This document shows positions 22,386 through 33,291 of a stretch of 64,000 nucleotides of DNA, in pieces. Location: assembly GCF_030846195.1 (NCBI RefSeq), contig NZ_JAVCWH010000002.1:496001-560000 (forward strand), read 5' to 3'. The notes beneath the pieces were generated by a model that was given only the letters and a program-made list of their open reading frames with translations, was not told where the DNA came from and did no database searches. The stretch's first letter is position 1; each line of letters begins with the position of its first letter. This DNA is from Paracoccus yibinensis. Its GTDB lineage: Bacteria; Pseudomonadota; Alphaproteobacteria; Rhodobacterales; Rhodobacteraceae. A program made the translations under genes and the position numbers.

Positions 22386-22640
22386 ATGCAAATGATCGCC
22401 CATTACAGCGTGAACGACTATGCATCCTTCCGCACCGCCTTCGATGCGGATGCCGAGGATCGCGGGAACAATGGCCTGTCCCTGCTGCAACTGTGGCGAG
22501 AGAACGACGGATCGGCCTGGGCGCTGTTCAGCGTCAGCGACGCCAAGGCCGCGCGGGCCTATCTGGACGGCGCGGCGGCTGTCTTCAACAGCCAGGCCGG
22601 GGTCAGTGCCACCAGCTATCACTTCGTCGAAACTGCCTGA
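22386..22640 (+). CDS. Small conserved-type cytoplasmic protein
   Basis: This 84-residue soluble protein begins MQMIAHYSVNDYASFRTAF and alternates predicted strand and helix, compatible with a small ferredoxin-like or dimeric alpha/beta-barrel fold such as those near antibiotic monooxygenase-like proteins. That fold is inference. AGGAG lies upstream of the ATG. It lies between sucB and a MAPEG gene, co-directional with short gaps, so it is probably part of the suc-lpd transcript. Confidence 0.75.
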   Translation: MQMIAHYSVNDYASFRTAFDADAEDRGNNGLSLLQLWRENDGSAWALFSVSDAKAARAYLDGAAAVFNSQAGVSATSYHFVETA

Positions 22641-22643
22641 GCG

Positions 22644-23036
22644 ATGATGACCACCGAACTGACGGTCCTGGCGCTGGCGGGCCTTTTGCAGGCGGTCCAG
22701 TTCGCGACGTTTTCCATTGCGGCCAACCTCCAGGTCGGCCCCAGGGTGGCGATGGGTCCGCGCGACGATGCTCCGAGGCTGGCCGGCACCGCCGGGCGCC
22801 TGCAACGCGCGCTGAACAACCATTTCGAAGGGTTGATCCTGTTCATGCTGGCCGTTGTCGTCGTCACGCTTGGCGGTCAGGCCAGCGGGGTGACGGCAGC
22901 TTGCGCCTGGATCTATCTGCTGGCCCGGATCCTCTATGTTCCCGCCTATATTCTGGGCTGGGTGCCATGGCGGTCGGTCATCTGGGCGGTGGGTTTCGCC
23001 GCGACCATGGTCATGATAATCGCCGCGCTGATCTGA
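22644..23036 (+). CDS. MAPEG family membrane protein
   Basis: This 130-residue protein has four hydrophobic helices and the pattern RLQRALNNHFEGLILFMLAVV followed by ARILYVPAYILGWVPWRS, typical of the MAPEG family (membrane-associated eicosanoid/glutathione metabolism proteins, function in bacteria mostly unknown). Two adjacent ATGs (22644 and 22647) are possible starts. It sits inside the suc-lpd gene row, a placement common in relatives. Confidence 0.88.
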   Translation: MMTTELTVLALAGLLQAVQFATFSIAANLQVGPRVAMGPRDDAPRLAGTAGRLQRALNNHFEGLILFMLAVVVVTLGGQASGVTAACAWIYLLARILYVPAYILGWVPWRSVIWAVGFAATMVMIIAALI

Positions 23037-23093
23037 CCGCGCGGCACAGGAACGATGCCCCGCACGGGCGCGAGGGACAAGAAGGAGCAAGCC

Positions 23094-24488
23094 ATGTCCA
23101 CCTATGATCTGATCGTGATCGGCGCCGGGCCGGGCGGCTATGTCTGCGCGATCCGCGCAGCCCAGCTGGGCCTCAAGGTCGCCTGCGTCGAGGGACGAGA
23201 AACCCTGGGCGGCACCTGCCTGAACGTCGGCTGCATCCCGTCCAAGGCCCTGCTGCACGCCAGCCACATGCTGCACGAGACGCATGAAAACTTTGCCAAG
23301 ATGGGCCTGATGGCGGGCCATGTCGATGTCGACTGGCAGAAGATGCAGGGCTACAAGGCCGAAACCGTCGGCGGCAACACCAAGGGCATCGAGTTCCTGT
23401 TCAAGAAGAACAAGATCGACTGGCTGAAAGGCTGGGCCGTGATCGAGGCGCCGGGCAAGGTCAGGGTCGGCGACACCGTGCATGAGACGAAGAACGTCGT
23501 GATCGCCACGGGTTCGGTGCCATCTGCCCTGAAGGGCGTGACGGTGGACAACGACGCGGGCATCGTGGTGGATTCGACCGGCGCGCTGGCCCTGCCGAAG
23601 ATCCCTGCATCGATGGTGGTGATCGGCGCGGGCGTCATTGGGCTTGAACTCGGCTCGGTCTATGCCCGCCTTGGCACGCAGGTGACCGTCATCGAATACC
23701 TGGACGCCATCACCCCCGGCATGGACGCCGAGGTGCAGAAGCAGTTCCAGAAGATCCTGACCAAGCAGGGCCTGAAATTCGTCCTGGGTGCGGCCGTGTC
23801 TGGCGTGGAAACCTCCGAAGGCGGGGCCAAGGTCAGCTACACCCTGCGCAAGGACAACAGCGAACAGGCGCTGGAGGCCGAGGTCGTGCTGGTCGCCACC
23901 GGCCGCCGCCCCTATGCCGACGGCCTGGGCCTGGACGCCCTGGGCGTGCAGATGACCGATCGCGGCTATGTCAAGGTGGACGCCCACTGGGCCACCTCGG
24001 TCCCCGGCATCTATGCCATCGGCGACGCGGCGCCCGGCCCGATGCTGGCCCACAAGGCCGAGGATGAAGGCATGGCCGTGGCCGAGGTGATCGCGGGCAA
24101 GCACGGCCATGTCAACTATGACGTGATCCCTGGCGTGATCTATACCATGCCCGAGGTCGCCGCCGTGGGCCTGACCGAGGAAGCCGCCAAGGCCGCCGGC
24201 CGCAAGATCCGGGTCGGCAAGTTCCCCTTCATGGGCAACGCGCGGGCCAAGGCCGTGATGCAGGCGGAAGGCTTCGTCAAGCTGATCGCGGACGCGGAGA
24301 CCGACCGGATCCTCGGCTGCCACATCATCGGCCCCAACGCGGGCGAGATGATCCACGAGGTCTGCGTCGCCATGGAATTCGGCGCCGCCGCGCAGGATCT
24401 GGCGCTGACCTGCCACGCGCATCCGACCACTTCGGAAGCGGTGCGGGAAGCCGCGCTCGCCTGCGGAGATGGCGCCATTCATGTGTGA
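23094..24488 (+). CDS. lpdA: Dihydrolipoyl dehydrogenase (E3)
   Basis: LpdA reoxidises the dihydrolipoyl arm of SucB and reduces NAD. Visible are the FAD loop [12 protein letters not shown], the redox disulfide C42/C47 in [13 protein letters not shown], an NAD loop [13 protein letters not shown] and the C-terminal HAHPTTSEA with the catalytic H443-E448 pair. Length is 464 residues. AAGGAG precedes the ATG at 23094. As the E3 of the suc cluster it probably serves 2-oxoglutarate dehydrogenase. Confidence 0.97.
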   Translation: MSTYDLIVIGAGPGGYVCAIRAAQLGLKVACVEGRETLGGTCLNVGCIPSKALLHASHMLHETHENFAKMGLMAGHVDVDWQKMQGYKAETVGGNTKGIEFLFKKNKIDWLKGWAVIEAPGKVRVGDTVHETKNVVIATGSVPSALKGVTVDNDAGIVVDSTGALALPKIPASMVVIGAGVIGLELGSVYARLGTQVTVIEYLDAITPGMDAEVQKQFQKILTKQGLKFVLGAAVSGVETSEGGAKVSYTLRKDNSEQALEAEVVLVATGRRPYADGLGLDALGVQMTDRGYVKVDAHWATSVPGIYAIGDAAPGPMLAHKAEDEGMAVAEVIAGKHGHVNYDVIPGVIYTMPEVAAVGLTEEAAKAAGRKIRVGKFPFMGNARAKAVMQAEGFVKLIADAETDRILGCHIIGPNAGEMIHEVCVAMEFGAAAQDLALTCHAHPTTSEAVREAALACGDGAIHV

Positions 24489-24954
24489 TCTTGGTCGTCG
24501 CGGCCTGATCCTTGCCACGCTTGCCCTTGCCGCCTGCGGCGGCGGGGGCGACCGGAAGATGCCGGCGGGCCTCAGCCGCAACGGGCTTTACCCGAACGAG
24601 ACGCCGCAGCTGCGTTCGCGCATCAACTATTGGGCGGACCACTACGATGTGCCGCCCGCCATCGTGCAGCGGATCATCCTGCGGGAGTCGGGGCACAATC
24701 CCGGACTGCGCAACGGCCCCTATTACGGGCTGATGCAATTGAACCCGCAGACCGCCCGCACCATGGGCCATCGCGGACCTGCGGCCGGCCTGCTCGATGC
24801 CGATACCAACCTGCGCTATGGCGTCAAATACCTGCGCGGCGCCTGGATGGTGGCCGATGGCGATCCCGACCGGACGGTCATGTGGTATTCGCGCGGCTAT
24901 TATTACGAGGCCAAGCGCAAGGGCCTGTTGAAGCAGACGGGCCTGCGCGGCTGA
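24481..24954 (+). CDS. Lytic transglycosylase-like lipoprotein
   Basis: This protein of about 157 residues has a lipobox (LALAAC, C19) and an SLT lysozyme-like domain: ILRESGHNP with catalytic Glu E69, then [11 protein letters not shown] and the late YSRGYYYE. It should cleave peptidoglycan glycan strands at the outer membrane's inner face. I start at the ATG at 24481, overlapping the lpdA end by eight bases; the ATG at 24469 is a possible alternative. It is compact for the family. Confidence 0.88.
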   Translation: MCDLGRRGLILATLALAACGGGGDRKMPAGLSRNGLYPNETPQLRSRINYWADHYDVPPAIVQRIILRESGHNPGLRNGPYYGLMQLNPQTARTMGHRGPAAGLLDADTNLRYGVKYLRGAWMVADGDPDRTVMWYSRGYYYEAKRKGLLKQTGLRG

Positions 24955-24973
24955 CGTTTGACCTTGCGGCATG

Positions 24974-24996
24974 AAGGGCGCCCCTGGGCGCCCTTT
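24974..24996 (+). terminator. Terminator of the suc-lpd gene row
   Basis: A 9-bp perfect stem (24974-24982 with 24987-24995) with a CCTG loop ends in T's, 20 bases after the transglycosylase stop. Confidence 0.85.
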
Positions 24997-25103
24997 GCCA
25001 TCGGCGGGGAGAAGTTTCTAAAACCTTAAGGACTTGGGCTTTGGCGCAACTCATCCCGATCCTGTAAGGGTGGAAAGGCAGTTTCCACATCACCGGGGGC
25101 GTC

Positions 25104-25448
25104 ATGCAGACCAGCATACCCGTCATCCACGTTTCACAAGTTACACCGACCTCTCCTGCCCCTGTCGCTCCGATCCCCGAGGCGGCACCCGTTTCCCTGT
25201 TCAAGGATGTGATCGAAAAGATCACACCGCCGATGGAGTTCCGGGACTGGATGGAAAAGTTGAAAACCTATGCCGAGGCGGCGCGCGGCACGGAACCGGC
25301 CGAGCAGCAGCAGGCATCGGTCGCCGAGGCAGAGCGGGCCACACCCGCACTGCCCGCCGCCAGGGCCGTCCCGGAGGCCGTCCCTGCCGAAATCGGCAAG
25401 CCGGCGGATGACGCGACGGCGGATCCTCGGCAGGCGGAAATCGGGTAA
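25104..25448 (+). CDS. Hypothetical Ala/Pro/Glu-rich protein
   Basis: This 114-residue protein has no signal peptide or recognised domain. A Pro-rich start is followed by a short helical core (FKDVIEKITPPMEFRDWMEKL, split here by KTYAEAARG) and a low-complexity Ala/Glu/Pro tail. It lies between two well-formed gene blocks and ends 37 bases before the convergent pgk stop. A weak GGGGG ribosome site precedes the ATG. It may be real but could be poorly expressed or spurious. Confidence 0.5.
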   Translation: MQTSIPVIHVSQVTPTSPAPVAPIPEAAPVSLFKDVIEKITPPMEFRDWMEKLKTYAEAARGTEPAEQQQASVAEAERATPALPAARAVPEAVPAEIGKPADDATADPRQAEIG

Positions 25449-25485
25449 AGGCGGACAGCGTCCGGCAAGGGCGCAGTTCAGCGGA

Positions 25486-26688
25486 TCAATGCTTTGCCGC
25501 CTTCAGGGCCGCGACGCCTGGCAGTTCCTTGCCCTCCATCCATTCCAGGAAGGCGCCCCCGGCGGTCGAGATGAAGGTGAAATCGCCCGCGACGCCCGCC
25601 TTGTTCAGTGCAGCGACCGTATCCCCGCCCCCCGCGACCGAGATCAGCTTGCCGTCCCGCGTCAGATCCGCCGCAGCCTGGGCGGCGGCGTTGGTCGCGC
25701 GATCAAAGGGCTCGATCTCGAAGGCGCCCAGCGGGCCGTTCCAGATCAGCGTCTTGCAGTGCCCCATCGCCTCGCGCAGCGCATCGACCGTCGCGGGACC
25801 CGCGTCCAGGATCATCGCATCCGCCGGGCACTGATCGACCGGCAGCACCTGCGATTCCGCGCCTGCCTTGAATTCGTGCGCCACCACGATGTCCAGCGGC
25901 AGATGGATCACGCAGCCGCCCTGGTCGGCCTTTTCCAGAATCTGACGCGCGGTGTCGGCCATGTCGCGTTCGGCCAGCGACTTGCCGACCTCGACGCCCT
26001 TGGCGACCAGGAAGGTGTTGGCCATGCCGCCGCCGATCACCAGATGATCGACCTTGTCCACCAGGTTCATCAGCAGGTCCAGCTTGGTCGAGACCTTGGC
26101 CCCGCCCACCACCGCCATCACCGGCCGCTGCGGGTTGCCAAGGGCCGCGTCCAGCGCCTTCAGTTCCGCCTCCATCAGCCGGCCCGCGCCTGACGGCAGC
26201 AGCCGCGCCAGCCCCTCGGTCGAACCATGCGCCCGATGCGCCGCCGAGAAGGCGTCGTTGATATAGACCTTGCCAAGCGCCGCGATGGATGCCGCGAAGG
26301 TCGCGTCGTTCGCCTCCTCGCCCTCGTGGAAGCGGGTGTTTTCCAGAAGCGCCACATCGCCCGGCTTCAGCCCCGCCACCACCCGCTTGGCCGGCCCGCC
26401 GATGCAATCGTCCGCGAAGACGACCGTCTGCCCAAGCGCGGCTTCCAGTGCGGGCACGATCTGCTTCAGGCTCATGGCGTCCACGCGCTTGCCCTTGGGG
26501 CGGTCGAAATGCGCCAGCAGCACCGGAATGCCGCCCTTGGCCTGGATGTCCTTGACGGTGGGCACGATCTTCTCGATCCGGGTGGCATCGGTCACGCGGC
26601 CGTCTTCCACCGGCACGTTCACGTCCACGCGGGTCAGGACGACCTTGCCGTCCATGTCCAGATCATCGATCGTCTTGAAATCGGCCAT
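25486..26688 (-). CDS. pgk: Phosphoglycerate kinase
   Basis: Pgk interconverts 1,3-bisphosphoglycerate and 3-phosphoglycerate with ADP/ATP in glycolysis and gluconeogenesis. [51 protein letters not shown] and the late [13 protein letters not shown] are all present. Length is 400 residues. GAGGA precedes the ATG. It is divergent from the isomerase genes at 26848, with a 159-bp shared promoter region. Confidence 0.98.
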   Translation of the reverse strand: MADFKTIDDLDMDGKVVLTRVDVNVPVEDGRVTDATRIEKIVPTVKDIQAKGGIPVLLAHFDRPKGKRVDAMSLKQIVPALEAALGQTVVFADDCIGGPAKRVVAGLKPGDVALLENTRFHEGEEANDATFAASIAALGKVYINDAFSAAHRAHGSTEGLARLLPSGAGRLMEAELKALDAALGNPQRPVMAVVGGAKVSTKLDLLMNLVDKVDHLVIGGGMANTFLVAKGVEVGKSLAERDMADTARQILEKADQGGCVIHLPLDIVVAHEFKAGAESQVLPVDQCPADAMILDAGPATVDALREAMGHCKTLIWNGPLGAFEIEPFDRATNAAAQAAADLTRDGKLISVAGGGDTVAALNKAGVAGDFTFISTAGGAFLEWMEGKELPGVAALKAAKH

Positions 26689-26847
26689 CGTCCATCCTCA
26701 CAGCATTGGGGTTGCTGGGCTTGTCCCGCATGGGGCTGCCCGCGTCAACTCTCGCGTAAGTATGATCAACGCGTGAGGGGGTTTGCGCGTTGCGATCAGG
26801 GCGGCAAAGCCCTAGACCAAGGACCGAACGTGGCAAAGGAGGGCCGC

Positions 26848-27346
26848 ATGGCCGAGATCAAGGATCCCGAAAACACCATCATCATCCAGCTGAAGGATGG
26901 CCCCGTCGTCATCGAACTGCTGACCGATGTCGCCCCGAAACATGCCGAACGCATGAAGGAACTGGCCCGCGCCGGAAAATACGACAACGTGGCCTTCCAC
27001 CGCGTGATCGAGGGCTTCATGGCCCAGACCGGCGACGTCCAGCACGCCAACATGGAAAACAACTATAACCCCGGCCGTTCGGGCACGGGCGGATCGGACC
27101 TGCCCGACCTGCCGGCCGAGTTCTCGAAGCTGCCGCATGACCGCGGCACCCTGGGCGCCGCGCGGTCGCAGAACCCCAACAGCGCCAACAGCCAGTTCTT
27201 CATCAACTTCAAGGACAACCATTTCCTGAACGGCCAGTATACCGTCTATGGCCGGGTGATCTCGGGGATGGAGCATGTGGACAAGATCGCGCGCGGCGAG
27301 CCGCCTGCGAATCCCGACCGCATGATCTCGGTCAAGGTGGCTGCCG

Positions 27347-27354
<8 letters not shown>
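26848..27354 (+). CDS. Cytoplasmic cyclophilin-type peptidyl-prolyl isomerase
   Basis: This 168-residue cyclophilin catalyses cis-trans isomerisation before proline. FHRVIEGFMAQTGD contains the catalytic arginine, and NSANSQFFINF and FLNGQYTVYGRV complete the fold. It has no signal peptide, so it is cytoplasmic. AAAGGAGGG precedes the ATG. Its end overlaps the start of a related exported gene by eight bases, so the two form a pair, probably by duplication. Confidence 0.95.
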
Positions 27355-27937
<583 letters not shown>

Positions 27938-27943
27938 GACAGG

Positions 27944-27966
27944 GGGGGCCGGTGGCCCCCTTTTTT
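27944..27966 (+). terminator. Terminator after the isomerase pair
   Basis: A 7-bp G/C stem (27944-27950 with 27954-27960) with a three-base loop is followed by six T's, seven bases after the stop. It separates the pair from the next gene. Confidence 0.9.
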
Positions 27967-28010
27967 CGCGCTTGCAGCATTGGCCGCCCCGCGCCTATCT
28001 TTCGCGCGAC

Positions 28011-30554
28011 ATGGAGCCGCGCAACCTTCCAGACGTGACCGAAATCACCCCCTCGGCCGGGGTGGAACGCGCGTGCCACGGATGGCGGGCGAAATGCCTG
28101 CAACGGCTGATCAGGATGCGCCTGCCGGTGCCGCGCAGCTTTGCGATTCCGGCAGAATCGGTGCAGTCCATCGCGACGGGCAGGCGGATCGACCTGGGCG
28201 ATCTGGCGGGCCTTTTCAGCGACGGCGACGGGTTGGTCAGCGTGCGCCCCTCGGCCCTGATGCCGGAATGGGGCGGGCCGGGGACGATCCTGAACGTCGG
28301 CATCAACGACAGGACGCACAAGCGGCTTGCCCATCGCATCGGCCGCGCGAATGCCGACACCCTGTATCGGCGGTTCGTCCAAAGCTATGCGATCCACATC
28401 GCGCGCCTTGATCCCGACATGTTCGCCCAGGACGGCGACGGCGCATTGACCGAGGCGCTTCGCAGTTATCGCGACGAGACGGACGAGGATTTCCCCCAGG
28501 ATCCCGCCACCCAGCTGGCCGAGGTTCTGCGGTCCATGGCCCGCGCCTGGGACGGACCGACCGCGCGGCTGTTGCGCCAGGCCAAGGGCGCGCCGCCGGA
28601 CGCGCCGCTGGGTCTGGTGGTTCAGCAGATGGCGCTTGGCCTGGGACCGGGGCTGTGCGGATCGGGCAGCATCCAGTTCGTCGATTCCGTGACCGGCGCC
28701 CCTCGCGTCACCGGTCGCTTCAAGCGCCAGCACCATGGGGGTGCCGACGGTGCGGGGGCCGAAACCCAGTTCCTGACCCGCGACGATCGCGGCCCGTCGT
28801 TGGAAGAAACCGCGCCCGAGGTTTTCGCCGACCTGATCCGCTTCGGCGTCGCCGCGCGCGAACGCCTGCGAGAAGAAATGCAGATCGAGTTCGTGGTGGC
28901 CGACAGCCAGATCTCGATCATCGACGCCACGCGGGTTCAGCGGACATCCCGTGCCGGGGTCTGCATCGCCGTGGCCCTGGCCCGCGACGGCATCATCCCG
29001 GAATCCGAGGCGGTGATGCGCGTCGAACCCCGCGCGCTTGCCGATCTGCTGCACCAGCAGGTCGATCCGCGCGCCCCGCGCGAGGTGATCGCCCGCGGCA
29101 TCAACGCCAGCCCCGGCGCCGCCACCGGCCGGATCGTGTTTACCGCCGCCGCGGCCCAGGCCGCCGCCGCGCGGGACGAGGCCTGCATCCTGGTCCGTCG
29201 CGAGACGGTCCCCGAAGATGTGCGGGGGATGCACGCATCCGTCGGCGTCCTGACCGAACGGGGCGGCACCACCAGCCACGCGGCGGTGATCGCGCGCGGC
29301 ATGGGCCTGCCCTGCATCGTCGGCGCCACCGGCATCAGCATCGACGCCCGCCAGCGGATCCTGCGCGCGGGGGCGGTCACGCTGCTGGAAGGGGACGAGA
29401 TCACCATAAACGGATCCAGCGGAGAGGTTCTGGCGGGCCGGGTTCCCCTGCTGGAACCGGCGCTTGACGACAATTTCTCGCAGTTGCTGGTCTGGGCGGA
29501 TGCGGCGGGGGGCATCGCGGTGCGGGCCAATGCCGACACGCCGGAAGACGCGCGCACGGCCCGCCGCTTCAACGCGCAGGGCATTGGGCTGTGCCGGACC
29601 GAACACATGTTCTTCGACGCCGAGCGTCTGCCCGCGATGCGAGAGATGATCTTTGCCGACACCCCCCAGGATCGCCGCCTCGCCCTGGACCGCATCCTGC
29701 CCATGCAGCGCCAGGATTTCACCGCGCTGTTCGAGATCATGGCCGGCCTGCCCGTCACCATCCGCCTGTTCGACCCGCCGCTTCACGAATTCCTGCCCCA
29801 CGACCGCGAGGGATTGCGCGAGCTGGCCGATTCCATGGACCTGCCCTTGTCCGACGTGACCCGCCGGGTCGAGGCGCTGTCGGAATTCAACCCGATGCTG
29901 GGAATGCGCGGGGTCCGGTTGGGCATTACGGTTCCCGAAATCTATGACATGCAGGCCCGCGCCATCTTCGAGGCCACCATCGAGGCCAGCCGAAAGGGCG
30001 ACCCCGTGGTGCCCGAGATCATGATCCCTCTGGTCAGCGCCATGCGCGAGGTCGAACTGGTCAAGAACCGCATCGACGCGGTGGCCGCCGCCGTCAGGAA
30101 CGACCGCCGCACTGATTTCACCTATCGTCTGGGGGTCATGGTGGAAACGCCCCGCGCCTGCCTGCGGGCAGGCGACATCGCCGCCCATTCGGCCTTCCTG
30201 TCCTTCGGGACGAACGACCTGACGCAGATGACCTATGGCCTGTCGCGCGATGACGCGGGCCGCTTCATGGGCACTTATGTCGGCCAGGGCGTCTATGCCG
30301 AGGATCCGTTCCACTGCCTTGACCAGGACGGGGTCGGGGAATTGCTGCTGACCGGGGCGCAGCGGGCGCGACAGCAGCACCCGCAGATTACCATATCGGT
30401 CTGCGGGGAACATGGCGGCAATCCCGAATCCATCGGGTTCTGCCATGATGCGGGCTTCGATTACGTGTCCTGCTCGCCGTTCCGCGTTCCCGTGGCCCGA
30501 CTCGCGGCGGCGCAATCGGCCCTCCGCGCGCGTCTTCTGCGTGGGGAAGGCTGA
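28011..30554 (+). CDS. Divergent pyruvate phosphate dikinase-like protein
   Basis: The middle and C-terminal parts are clearly of the pyruvate, phosphate dikinase type: the phosphohistidine H423 in ERGGTTSHAAVIARG, FNPMLGMRGVRLGI, SFGTNDLTQMTYGLSRDDAG and active-site Cys C798 in VCGEHGGNPES. The N-terminal ATP-grasp half is degenerate: HGWRAKCLQRLIRMRLPVP stands where the dikinase has a Gly/Lys-rich nucleotide motif, and SVRPSALMPEWGGPGTILN replaces the usual SVRSGA region. At 847 residues it is somewhat short. It could be an altered dikinase or one that no longer uses ATP. The ATG at 28011 is my choice; the ribosome site is weak. Confidence 0.85.
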   Translation: MEPRNLPDVTEITPSAGVERACHGWRAKCLQRLIRMRLPVPRSFAIPAESVQSIATGRRIDLGDLAGLFSDGDGLVSVRPSALMPEWGGPGTILNVGINDRTHKRLAHRIGRANADTLYRRFVQSYAIHIARLDPDMFAQDGDGALTEALRSYRDETDEDFPQDPATQLAEVLRSMARAWDGPTARLLRQAKGAPPDAPLGLVVQQMALGLGPGLCGSGSIQFVDSVTGAPRVTGRFKRQHHGGADGAGAETQFLTRDDRGPSLEETAPEVFADLIRFGVAARERLREEMQIEFVVADSQISIIDATRVQRTSRAGVCIAVALARDGIIPESEAVMRVEPRALADLLHQQVDPRAPREVIARGINASPGAATGRIVFTAAAAQAAAARDEACILVRRETVPEDVRGMHASVGVLTERGGTTSHAAVIARGMGLPCIVGATGISIDARQRILRAGAVTLLEGDEITINGSSGEVLAGRVPLLEPALDDNFSQLLVWADAAGGIAVRANADTPEDARTARRFNAQGIGLCRTEHMFFDAERLPAMREMIFADTPQDRRLALDRILPMQRQDFTALFEIMAGLPVTIRLFDPPLHEFLPHDREGLRELADSMDLPLSDVTRRVEALSEFNPMLGMRGVRLGITVPEIYDMQARAIFEATIEASRKGDPVVPEIMIPLVSAMREVELVKNRIDAVAAAVRNDRRTDFTYRLGVMVETPRACLRAGDIAAHSAFLSFGTNDLTQMTYGLSRDDAGRFMGTYVGQGVYAEDPFHCLDQDGVGELLLTGAQRARQQHPQITISVCGEHGGNPESIGFCHDAGFDYVSCSPFRVPVARLAAAQSALRARLLRGEG

Positions 30555-30698
30555 CTGATTCGGCTGTCGATCACGCAAATTCTTGCATTGCAACAGCCTC
30601 TTGCTGCACGCGCAAAGGTTGTCATTCTGCTGAAACCTGCCGGTTGACGCTTTCCGGGTCGGCGAGATGCTGCCGGAAACATCCCTTTTCACCCCGGA

Positions 30699-30723
30699 AC
30701 GGAACCTCACGGGGAAGTTCCGT
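30699..30723. other. Stem-loop in the gap before the cell-wall hydrolase
   Basis: The 283-base gap 30555-30837 has no gene. It holds a 7-bp stem (30699-30705 with 30717-30723) with an 11-base loop and otherwise nothing I can name; it must contain the promoter of the hydrolase gene. Confidence 0.35.
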
Positions 30724-30837
30724 GGATATGCCGATCGCTAAAACCGTAATCATTCCGCTGAACGCGGTGACGCCCATCTGCTCTGGGCAGCCGTGATCTT
30801 AACGACCTGTCCATCCGACACGGTTATAGGGATAGAT

Positions 30838-31494
30838 ATGAAAACGCTGCTTCAGCGGTTGGTGCCGTCATGCCTGTGCGCCGCCGCACTTACCTTCACG
30901 GCGACATACGCAACTGCGGGCAACGGATCGCTGTTTTCGTCCGATGCCGGGCTGTTCGGTACCGCGGCACAGTCACCGCGTCCGATGCCGCTTCTACATA
31001 CGGGTGACGAACCTGTGAAGGCTGAATCTGCGGTCCAGCGTGAAAATCAGCGTGCGAGGTTGCTGCCGGCCAGCACCGAGCGGTCGGCAAGAGGCAGGTT
31101 CGACGAACGCGACCTGAACTGCCTGGCCGAGGCGATCTATCACGAGGCGCGCGGCGAAAGCACCCGCGGCCAGGCCGCCGTGGCCGAGGTGATCCTGAAC
31201 CGCGTCGAAAGCCGTCAGTTCCCCTCGTCGGTGTGCGGGGTTGTGAACCAGCCCAGCCAGTTCAGCTATACCATCGGCGGGCGCAAGCCCATCAGGAACA
31301 AGTCCGCCTATCTGCGCGCCCGCGACATCGCCCGCAATGCCTTGGCCGGGGCGCCGCGTGCCTTGACGGGTGGGGCCACCTATTTCCACACGCCCGCCGT
31401 CAGCCCGTCCTGGTCGCGCCGCTTTCAGCGCACCGTGCAGATCGGGCAGCACATCTTCTATCGTCCGGCGGGTCAGCGCGTCGCCTCGAATTAA
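30838..31494 (+). CDS. SleB-type cell wall hydrolase
   Basis: This 218-residue protein has a signal peptide (about residues 1-27) and a Hydrolase_2/SleB domain (about 93-212) with LAEAIYHEARGE, where the Glu residues are the likely catalytic ones, VAEVILNRVESRQFPSSVCGVV and a late ATYFHTP. It is expected to cleave peptidoglycan in the periplasm during growth. The ATG at 30838 gives a proper signal peptide; a start at 30793 would bury it. It is monocistronic or leads into folB. Confidence 0.9.
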   Translation: MKTLLQRLVPSCLCAAALTFTATYATAGNGSLFSSDAGLFGTAAQSPRPMPLLHTGDEPVKAESAVQRENQRARLLPASTERSARGRFDERDLNCLAEAIYHEARGESTRGQAAVAEVILNRVESRQFPSSVCGVVNQPSQFSYTIGGRKPIRNKSAYLRARDIARNALAGAPRALTGGATYFHTPAVSPSWSRRFQRTVQIGQHIFYRPAGQRVASN

Positions 31495-31537
31495 GGCCGG
31501 ACTTGCCTGCGGGCGGGAATTGCTGTGAATGGCAGGC

Positions 31538-32317
31538 ATGAGCCAGCCTGACCGCATCCATCTGCGCGACCATGTCGTCGAAGCCGAGATCGGCGCCTTT
31601 CAATCAGAACGCGGCCGCACCCAGCGGCTGCGTTTTTCCCTTGTCGTCGATCTGCGCGATCCCGTGGACGCCAGGGATGATCATGTGGACCGCATCCTGT
31701 CCTATGACGTGCTGGTCCAGGCGGTCGATGCCGCCCTGGCGGATCAGCGGTTCAATCTGGTGGAGACGCTGGCCGAACGCATCGCGGCGCAGGTTCTGGC
31801 CGATCCCCGCGCGGCGCGGATCACGGTCACTGTGGAAAAGCTGGATCGCGGCCCCGGCGCCCTGGGCATCACCATCAGCCGCGACGCGGCCCGCATGACG
31901 GTGACATCGCAGCATCTGCCGGTGCGGATCGTTGTGGGCCGTCCTGCGGCCTTGCCTTCGGGGGCCGTGGTGGTAATGCCCGACGCGCCCGCCATGCCCC
32001 TGCCGCAGGGCGGCGACGCCCGCCGCATCGCCCTGCTGGGCTTCGATCAGGCCGCCTGGATCCTGGCCGAAACCCTGGGCATCGAGGTGGCCGAGACGCG
32101 GACCGAACTGGACTCCGCCATTCGCGCCGAAACGCCGGTGGTCTGGGCGCCCGCCCGGCTTGCGGTCGAGGCCCCCGGCATCCGGCCTGCCGGCCCCGCC
32201 CTTGCCTTCTGGCTGGCCGCGCGCCTGTCGGCCGACCGCGTCGATTTCGCGACAGCTTCGCCCCTGCCCGCCCCGCCCGAGGGGATTGCCGTGGGCCAAG
32301 TTTCGGGGGCCGAATGA
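31538..32317 (+). CDS. folB: Dihydroneopterin aldolase with C-terminal extension
   Basis: FolB converts 7,8-dihydroneopterin to 6-hydroxymethyl-dihydropterin and glycolaldehyde in folate synthesis. The first 115 residues are the FolB fold: RIHLRDHVVEAEIGAFQSER, ILSYDVLVQAV, NLVETLAERIA and ITVTVEKLDR. About 140 further residues form an extra, Ala-rich domain of unknown role; single-domain FolB proteins are about 120 residues. The ATG at 31538 is preferred, with 31529 possible. The stop overlaps folP (ATGA). Confidence 0.88.
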   Translation: MSQPDRIHLRDHVVEAEIGAFQSERGRTQRLRFSLVVDLRDPVDARDDHVDRILSYDVLVQAVDAALADQRFNLVETLAERIAAQVLADPRAARITVTVEKLDRGPGALGITISRDAARMTVTSQHLPVRIVVGRPAALPSGAVVVMPDAPAMPLPQGGDARRIALLGFDQAAWILAETLGIEVAETRTELDSAIRAETPVVWAPARLAVEAPGIRPAGPALAFWLAARLSADRVDFATASPLPAPPEGIAVGQVSGAE

Positions 32318-33291
32318 GCCTTTATCACCGTCCCCTTCCCGACCCATACGGCCGCCACCGCCTTGCCGGGGGCTGGATCCGCTTTTCCCAGGTCGAGGTC
32401 CTGGAACGCGGCCGCCTGCCCCGGCTTGGCACGGACATTCCGCCCGATGTGCTGGCGCGGCTGACCGCGCCTCGTGCCGGCGTGCTGGGCCTGTCCCTGG
32501 ACAGCCCGCGCGTGATGGGCATCGTCAATGCCACCCCGGACAGCTTCTCGGACGGCGGCAGCTATGATCCCATCCAATGGGGCCGGCAACTGATCCAGGA
32601 TGGGGCCGACCTGCTGGACATCGGCGGCGAATCGACCCGCCCCGGCGCGGTCGAGGTTCCGGTGCCCGAGGAAATCGGCCGGATCGTCCCTGTCATCCGC
32701 GCCCTGGCCGATGCTCCGGTTTCCGTCGATACCCGCAAGGCGGCGGTGGCACGGGCGGCCTTGGATGCAGGCGCAGGGATGATCAACGACGTGTCGGGCT
32801 TCGACTTCGACCCCGCCCTTGCGGCCCTGGCGGCGGATGCGCGGGTGCCGGTCTGCCTGATGCACGCGCAGGGCCTGCCCGAGACGATGCAGGACGATCC
32901 GCGCTATGACGATGTTCTGCTGGATGTCTATGACGCGCTTGATGCGCGGATCTGCCGGGCCGAGGCGGCGGGCATCCCGCGCGACCGGATCGTGGTGGAT
33001 CCCGGCATCGGCTTCGGCAAGACGCAGGCGCATAATCTTGCCATCCTGCGGCGGATTTCGCTGTATCATGGGCTTGGCTGCGCGATCCTTCTGGGCGTCT
33101 CGCGCAAGCGGTTCATCGGCACGATCGGCGGGGCGCAGGATCCCGCCGACAGATCGCCCGGAACGCTGGCGGTGACGCTTGCGGCGGTGGCGCAGGGAGT
33201 TCAGATACACCGCGTCCACGATGTGCGCGGACTGGTGCAGGGGCTGCGGCTGTGGCAGGCCGTCAACGATAACGAAAAGGCAGAAACATGA
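32314..33291 (+). CDS. folP: Dihydropteroate synthase
   Basis: FolP joins the pterin pyrophosphate to p-aminobenzoate, the sulfonamide target. After about 65 residues of N-terminal extension come [47 protein letters not shown] and [10 protein letters not shown], all family motifs. Length is 325 residues, longer than E. coli (282) because of the N-terminal part. It overlaps folB and glmM by ATGA on both sides, so folB-folP-glmM is one operon, the order seen in many bacteria for folP-glmM. Confidence 0.97.
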   Translation: MSLYHRPLPDPYGRHRLAGGWIRFSQVEVLERGRLPRLGTDIPPDVLARLTAPRAGVLGLSLDSPRVMGIVNATPDSFSDGGSYDPIQWGRQLIQDGADLLDIGGESTRPGAVEVPVPEEIGRIVPVIRALADAPVSVDTRKAAVARAALDAGAGMINDVSGFDFDPALAALAADARVPVCLMHAQGLPETMQDDPRYDDVLLDVYDALDARICRAEAAGIPRDRIVVDPGIGFGKTQAHNLAILRRISLYHGLGCAILLGVSRKRFIGTIGGAQDPADRSPGTLAVTLAAVAQGVQIHRVHDVRGLVQGLRLWQAVNDNEKAET

